A stretch of DNA of 17,067 nt. It comes from an uncultured Sutterella sp. (GTDB lineage Bacteria; Pseudomonadota; Gammaproteobacteria; Burkholderiales; Burkholderiaceae_F). Location: contig USAL01000028.1 in the NCBI GenBank assembly GCA_900552545.1, positions 1-17,067 of the forward strand. Reading direction: 5' to 3'. Under the pieces are notes generated by a model that did not search any database, was not told the origin of the DNA, and saw nothing but the letters and a program-made list of their open reading frames with translations. Below are positions 13,795 through 17,067 of this stretch, one piece after another (positions within the stretch are counted from its first letter, which is position 1; every line of letters begins with the position of its first letter). The translations under genes were made by a program, and so were the position numbers.

Positions 13795-15054
13795 GTGAGT
13801 CTTCCCTTTGAACTGCTGGTGGCGCTGCGCTATACGCGCGCCGGCCGCCGGGGCCGCCGCAAGGATGGCTTCATGAGTTTTATTTCGGGCATGTCGGTCG
13901 CCTCGATCGCCCTGGGCGTCATGGCGCTCATCATCGTGCTCTCGGTGATGAACGGCTTTCAAAAGGAGGTGCGCGACCGCATGCTCTCGGTGCTCTCGCA
14001 CATCGAGATCGTCAACCTCGCAGGCCCCGTCGATCACTGGGCCGAGCGCACGGCCGAGATTGAAAAGCGCTCCCCGGAGGTGATCGCGGGCGCCCCGTTC
14101 GTGTCGGGACAGGCGCTGCTTTCAACGGGGAGCACCGTGCGCGGGGCCATGGTGCGCGGCATTGATCCCGCGGCCGAGCCCGAGGTGAGCGACCTCGCGC
14201 AGGCCGTGCGGCTTGGACGCATCACGGATCTCAAGCCCGGCAAGTTTCAGATCATTCTCGGACAGGACCTTGCCCGGGCGCTTGGCGCCATGCCGGGCGA
14301 CAAGGTCACGCTCATCGTGCCCAAGGGCAACATGACGCCCGCAGGGTTCGTGCCGCGCATGAAGCAGATGACGGTTGCGGCGGTGGTGCAGTCCGGACAC
14401 TATGAATTCGACAGCACGCTTGCGCTCATGCACGTCGATGATGCGGCGGTGCTCTACCGCACGGGCGGACCCACGGGCATCAGGCTTAAGATCGCCGACC
14501 TCTACGAGGCGCCCAAGGTTGCCTCGAGAATCGGCTCGGCGCTGCCCGCCGGTTGGTACGCAAGCGACTGGACGATGCAAAACCGCACCTGGTTTGCAGC
14601 CGTGCAGGTTGAAAAGCGCATGATGGCGATCATTCTCTTTCTGATCGTGCTCGTGGGCGCCTTCGGGCTTATCTCGACACTCGTGATGACCGTCACGGAA
14701 AAGCAGTCCGACATCGCCATCCTGCGCACGCTCGGCGCCTCAGCGCGCTCGATTCAGCTCATCTTCATGATCCAGGGCGCGGTCGTGGGGTTTGTGGGCG
14801 TAGCCTGCGGCGTCGGCTTAGGGCTTGCGATCGCGATGAATCTCGACGTGATCGTGCCCGCGATCGAATCGGCCCTAGGCGTTCAGTTCCTGCCCAAGGA
14901 AATCTACTTCATCAGCTCGATGCCCTCGGACCCGAGAGCCTCGGACATTGTTCCGATCGCGCTTTTGAGCTTTTTGATGAGCCTTGCGGCCACGATCTAT
15001 CCCTCGTGGCGCGCGGCGCGCATCCATCCTGCGGAGGCCCTGCGCTATGAATAA
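13795..15054 (+). CDS. lolC: Lipoprotein-releasing ABC transporter permease LolC/LolE
   Basis: A 419-residue inner-membrane protein of the LolCDE complex, which lifts outer-membrane lipoproteins off the inner membrane and hands them to LolA. Start PFELLVALRYTRAGRR and the following ISFxSxxSVxxIALGVxAL pattern are characteristic. Four membrane segments are visible at about 28-52, 276-300, 320-350 and 384-402, with a large periplasmic domain between the first two, and the typical end SWRAARIHPAEALRYE. The GTG start at 13795 is chosen because the family begins here; no ribosome binding site is seen. The stop overlaps lolD by eight bases. Only one permease gene is present locally, so it may form a homodimer (LolF-like) or pair with a LolE elsewhere. 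Confidence 0.94.
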   Translation: MSLPFELLVALRYTRAGRRGRRKDGFMSFISGMSVASIALGVMALIIVLSVMNGFQKEVRDRMLSVLSHIEIVNLAGPVDHWAERTAEIEKRSPEVIAGAPFVSGQALLSTGSTVRGAMVRGIDPAAEPEVSDLAQAVRLGRITDLKPGKFQIILGQDLARALGAMPGDKVTLIVPKGNMTPAGFVPRMKQMTVAAVVQSGHYEFDSTLALMHVDDAAVLYRTGGPTGIRLKIADLYEAPKVASRIGSALPAGWYASDWTMQNRTWFAAVQVEKRMMAIILFLIVLVGAFGLISTLVMTVTEKQSDIAILRTLGASARSIQLIFMIQGAVVGFVGVACGVGLGLAIAMNLDVIVPAIESALGVQFLPKEIYFISSMPSDPRASDIVPIALLSFLMSLAATIYPSWRAARIHPAEALRYE

Positions 15055-15760
15055 CGTCACCCCCGCAACCACGCAGACGGTGCTTGCCGCCCGCGACCTC
15101 GTGCGCAGCTTTACCGACGGCGCGGGCAGCCCCGTGCCGGTTCTAAACGGCGTGAGCTTTGACATCACCCGAGGCGAGATCGTGGCCGTGGTCGGAAGTT
15201 CCGGGTCAGGTAAATCCACCCTTTTGCAGATTTTGGGCGGCCTTGACGCCTGCGACGGCGGCTCGGTCTCGATTGACGGGCAGAATCTTCAAACGCTCTC
15301 CGAGCGCGAGATCTGCACTCTCAGAAATGAGAAGCTCGGGTTCGTCTATCAGTTTCATCATCTGCTGCCTGAATTCACGGCGCTTGAAAACGTCGCGATG
15401 CCGCTTGTGATTGCGCGCATTCCGGAAAAAGAAGCGCACGAACGGGCGCGCGCGGCGCTTGAGGCCCTGGGTCTCGGGCATCGCTTGACGCACCTTCCGA
15501 GCCAGCTTTCGGGCGGCGAACGGCAGCGCACGGCCATTGCCCGCGCCATGGTCACCAACCCCGCCTGCATTCTTGCCGATGAGCCGACGGGAAACCTCGA
15601 TCATGAAACGGCCTTGGACGTGTTCGAAGCGTTTGTCGAGAGCGCCCGCAGCCGCGGCTGCGCGGTCCTCATCGTCACCCATGATGCGGCGCTTGCCGCC
15701 CGGTGCGACCGCATTCTGCGGCTTGCCGAAGGGCGCATTGCGACTGAAGCGACCGAGTGA
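15047..15760 (+). CDS. lolD: Lipoprotein-releasing ABC transporter ATPase LolD
   Basis: A 237-residue ABC ATPase that powers lipoprotein release with LolC. Motifs in order: Walker A GSSGSGKST (50-58), a Q-loop in VYQFHHLLPEFTALENVAMP, which includes the LolD-type FHHLLPEF signature, the ABC signature LSGGERQR (154-161), Walker B ILADEPTGNLD (Asp178, Glu179) and the switch His212 in VTHD. Length is close to E. coli LolD (233). ATG 15047 overlaps the end of lolC by eight bases and has GGAGG nine bases upstream, so translation is coupled. It is soluble, attached to the cytoplasmic side of the membrane. Confidence 0.96.
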   Translation: MNNVTPATTQTVLAARDLVRSFTDGAGSPVPVLNGVSFDITRGEIVAVVGSSGSGKSTLLQILGGLDACDGGSVSIDGQNLQTLSEREICTLRNEKLGFVYQFHHLLPEFTALENVAMPLVIARIPEKEAHERARAALEALGLGHRLTHLPSQLSGGERQRTAIARAMVTNPACILADEPTGNLDHETALDVFEAFVESARSRGCAVLIVTHDAALAARCDRILRLAEGRIATEATE

Positions 15761-15803
15761 CGACACCTGATGGCCGCAGGGGCCTTCCGGAGTGACAACA
15801 TCC

Positions 15804-16607
15804 ATGCGCTTTTTTGATACGCACTGCCACTACGCCGACGCACGCTTTGACGCCGATCGCGAGGTCCTCTTGGACCGCGCCCGCGCCGCGGGCCTAACCG
15901 ACGCGCTCATCTGTACGACGCAGGCATCCGACTATGAAAAAGCGAAGACGCTGGCCCGCACGCAGCGCTTCAAATACGCGCTCGGCCTTTTTGATCTTGC
16001 CGCGGACTTCACACGTGAGCCTGAGGCGGGAGTCGAGATACTCGCCCGGGCGCTTGAAGAGTCGGCGAAAGATGGTGCAGAAGGCTTTGCTCCCGCGGCC
16101 GTGGGCGAAGTCGGCGTCGACCGAAACCACATCGAGGCCGGGCGGGAAAAGGAGTCGCTCTTTGTGCTTGATGCCGCCGCAGGGCTTGCCCTTACCTACA
16201 ACCTCCCCCTTTCCATTCATGCGCGAGGAGCGCTTGCGTTGGTCGCAGGCGTTCTGAAAAAGCGCTGCAACTCGGCGCTTCGCGGCGTCATCCACGCCTT
16301 CAACGGGTCGGCCGAAGAGGCAAGCGTCTTTTTGAAGTTGGGCTTCAAGCTCGGCTTTGGAAGCGTACTTTTAAACCCCGGCGCACGGCGCATTGCGAGA
16401 GTCTTCTCAGAGCTCGCGCCGACCGACTTCGTGCTTGAGACGGACGCGCCCTTCATGGTGCCCTTTGACCGGAAAAACGATCCCGATGCCCGCACCGAAC
16501 CCATTGAGATTGCGAGAATCCTTGAGGCGGCCGCACGCATTCGCGGCGAACATCCCGAAACGACGGCCGAGGCGGCCTTTACCAACGCCCGCGCGATCTT
16601 CGGCTGA
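15804..16607 (+). CDS. TatD family metal-dependent DNase/hydrolase
   Basis: A 267-residue TIM-barrel amidohydrolase-type protein. Metal ligands are visible as His7 and His9 (FDTHCHYAD), Glu102 (GEVGVD), His139 (SIHARGA), His164 (VIHAFNGS) and Asp214 (ETDAPFMVP). The usual second-strand motif GxHP is replaced by GLFDL (61-65), a variation worth noting but not in a metal ligand. E. coli TatD and YcfH are close relatives with 3'-5' exonuclease activity; which subfamily this one belongs to is not clear. ATG 15804 is chosen over GTG 15792 because GGAG lies 11 bases upstream and the family starts here. It follows lolD by 43 bases and is probably in the same operon. Confidence 0.9.
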   Translation: MRFFDTHCHYADARFDADREVLLDRARAAGLTDALICTTQASDYEKAKTLARTQRFKYALGLFDLAADFTREPEAGVEILARALEESAKDGAEGFAPAAVGEVGVDRNHIEAGREKESLFVLDAAAGLALTYNLPLSIHARGALALVAGVLKKRCNSALRGVIHAFNGSAEEASVFLKLGFKLGFGSVLLNPGARRIARVFSELAPTDFVLETDAPFMVPFDRKNDPDARTEPIEIARILEAAARIRGEHPETTAEAAFTNARAIFG

Positions 16608-16703
16608 CGTTTTTCCTCTGCTGCGCGCCCTGAAAAAACTCAGCGCGCGCAAAACAAGCGAAAATAGTTCCTTGAGTCCTTTTACTACCCTCCCTTTTTG
16701 ACC

Positions 16704-17067
16704 ATGGAACTTCAGAAATTTCTTGAGCTCATGAACAGCGGCGCCGAAGTCGTCGCCGGCTCCGAAGCGCATCTTTGCATGATCGCCTTAAGCCAGGAGG
16801 CGCTCAAAATCACCACGCGCATCAATTCAAGCTATCACGAGCCTGCCGAGCTGCGCGCGCTTTTTTCCGAGCTCTTCGGCAAGCCCGTCGATGAAACCTT
16901 CTCGTGCTTTCCGCCCTTTTACACCGACTGCGGCAAGAACATCACGATCGGCAGGAACGTCTTCTTCAACGCCGGCTGCAAGTTCCAGGATCAGGGCGGC
17001 ATCACAATCGGCAACGGCGTGTTAATCGGCCACAACGTCGTGCTCGCCACGCTCAACCATTCGATGC
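16704..17067 (+). CDS. Hexapeptide-repeat sugar O-acetyltransferase (3' end cut by window)
   Basis: Open from ATG 16704 to the window edge, 121 codons visible. It resembles the maltose/galactoside O-acetyltransferase group (Maa/LacA): an N-terminal helical region (about 1-65), then FSCFPPFYTDCGKNITIGRNVFFN, a Cys/Gln-rich strand, and ITIGNGVLIGHNVVL, which are left-handed beta-helix hexapeptide repeats. It ends at TLNHSM, where the family has its catalytic His (the His of the NHS segment is the likely base). About 65-80 residues should follow. These enzymes transfer acetyl groups from acetyl-CoA to sugars or other small acceptors; the acceptor is unknown. No good ribosome binding site is seen, and 96 bases separate it from tatD. 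Confidence 0.88.
   Translation, partial: MELQKFLELMNSGAEVVAGSEAHLCMIALSQEALKITTRINSSYHEPAELRALFSELFGKPVDETFSCFPPFYTDCGKNITIGRNVFFNAGCKFQDQGGITIGNGVLIGHNVVLATLNHSM

Noticed and set aside
1..17067. CRISPR array, tRNA, rRNA, insertion sequence or integrase
   Set aside because: No regularly spaced repeats, cloverleaf-like sequence, rRNA stretches or transposase/integrase motifs were seen on reading through both strands.

Overview
The window looks like a piece of chromosome from a GC-rich betaproteobacterium. My best guess is a Burkholderiales gut lineage such as Sutterellaceae, but that is inference from protein style, the rpmB-rpmG pair and the lolC-lolD-tatD order; no rRNA or other taxonomic marker is present. 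It splits into a defence island (about 1-9090) and ordinary core genome (about 9260-17067).

Defence island. The left edge cuts into an EcoRII-like restriction endonuclease (both the N-terminal effector domain and the C-terminal PD-(D/E)XK domain are present; only about seven N-terminal residues are missing). A Vsr mismatch endonuclease is encoded convergently, and the two genes overlap by 13 bases. Vsr normally repairs the T:G mismatches made when 5-methylcytosine deaminates, so a cytosine-5 methyltransferase for CCWGG is expected just outside the left edge. Divergent from vsr runs a tightly packed operon: a MORC/MutL-like GHKL ATPase, a Z1-domain helicase-like ATPase, a DUF4420-type PD-(D/E)XK protein and an AIPR (abortive infection phage resistance) protein. 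This set matches the restriction-modification-linked MORC-Z1 operons noted by Iyer, Abhiman and Aravind, and the Mza (MutL-Z1-AIPR) antiphage system that I recall from the Gao et al. 2020 survey. The most unusual point is that the Z1 reading frame is closed by a single in-frame TAG. It continues in the same frame for 80 more codons that look like the normal Z1 C-terminus, so the protein is either truncated, split, or made by readthrough.

Core genome. A universal stress protein (9264-9698) is followed by a conserved 128-residue protein of unknown function preceded by a convincing sigma-32-type (heat shock) promoter, and then by a 12-bp perfect bidirectional terminator. On the minus strand lie ispH (isoprenoid synthesis) and an Ogt-like alkyltransferase with an altered active-site motif. 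A gap of about 460 bases carries the promoter for rpmB-rpmG (ribosomal proteins L28 and L33), which end at a strong terminator. Then come a YbaK-type tRNA deacylase, the lipoprotein-export genes lolC-lolD with tatD, and the start of a hexapeptide-repeat acetyltransferase cut by the right edge.

By eye, the island is less GC-rich than the right-hand part and uses a different codon style, which suggests acquisition by transfer. No integrase, transposase, tRNA gene or CRISPR array was seen in the window.
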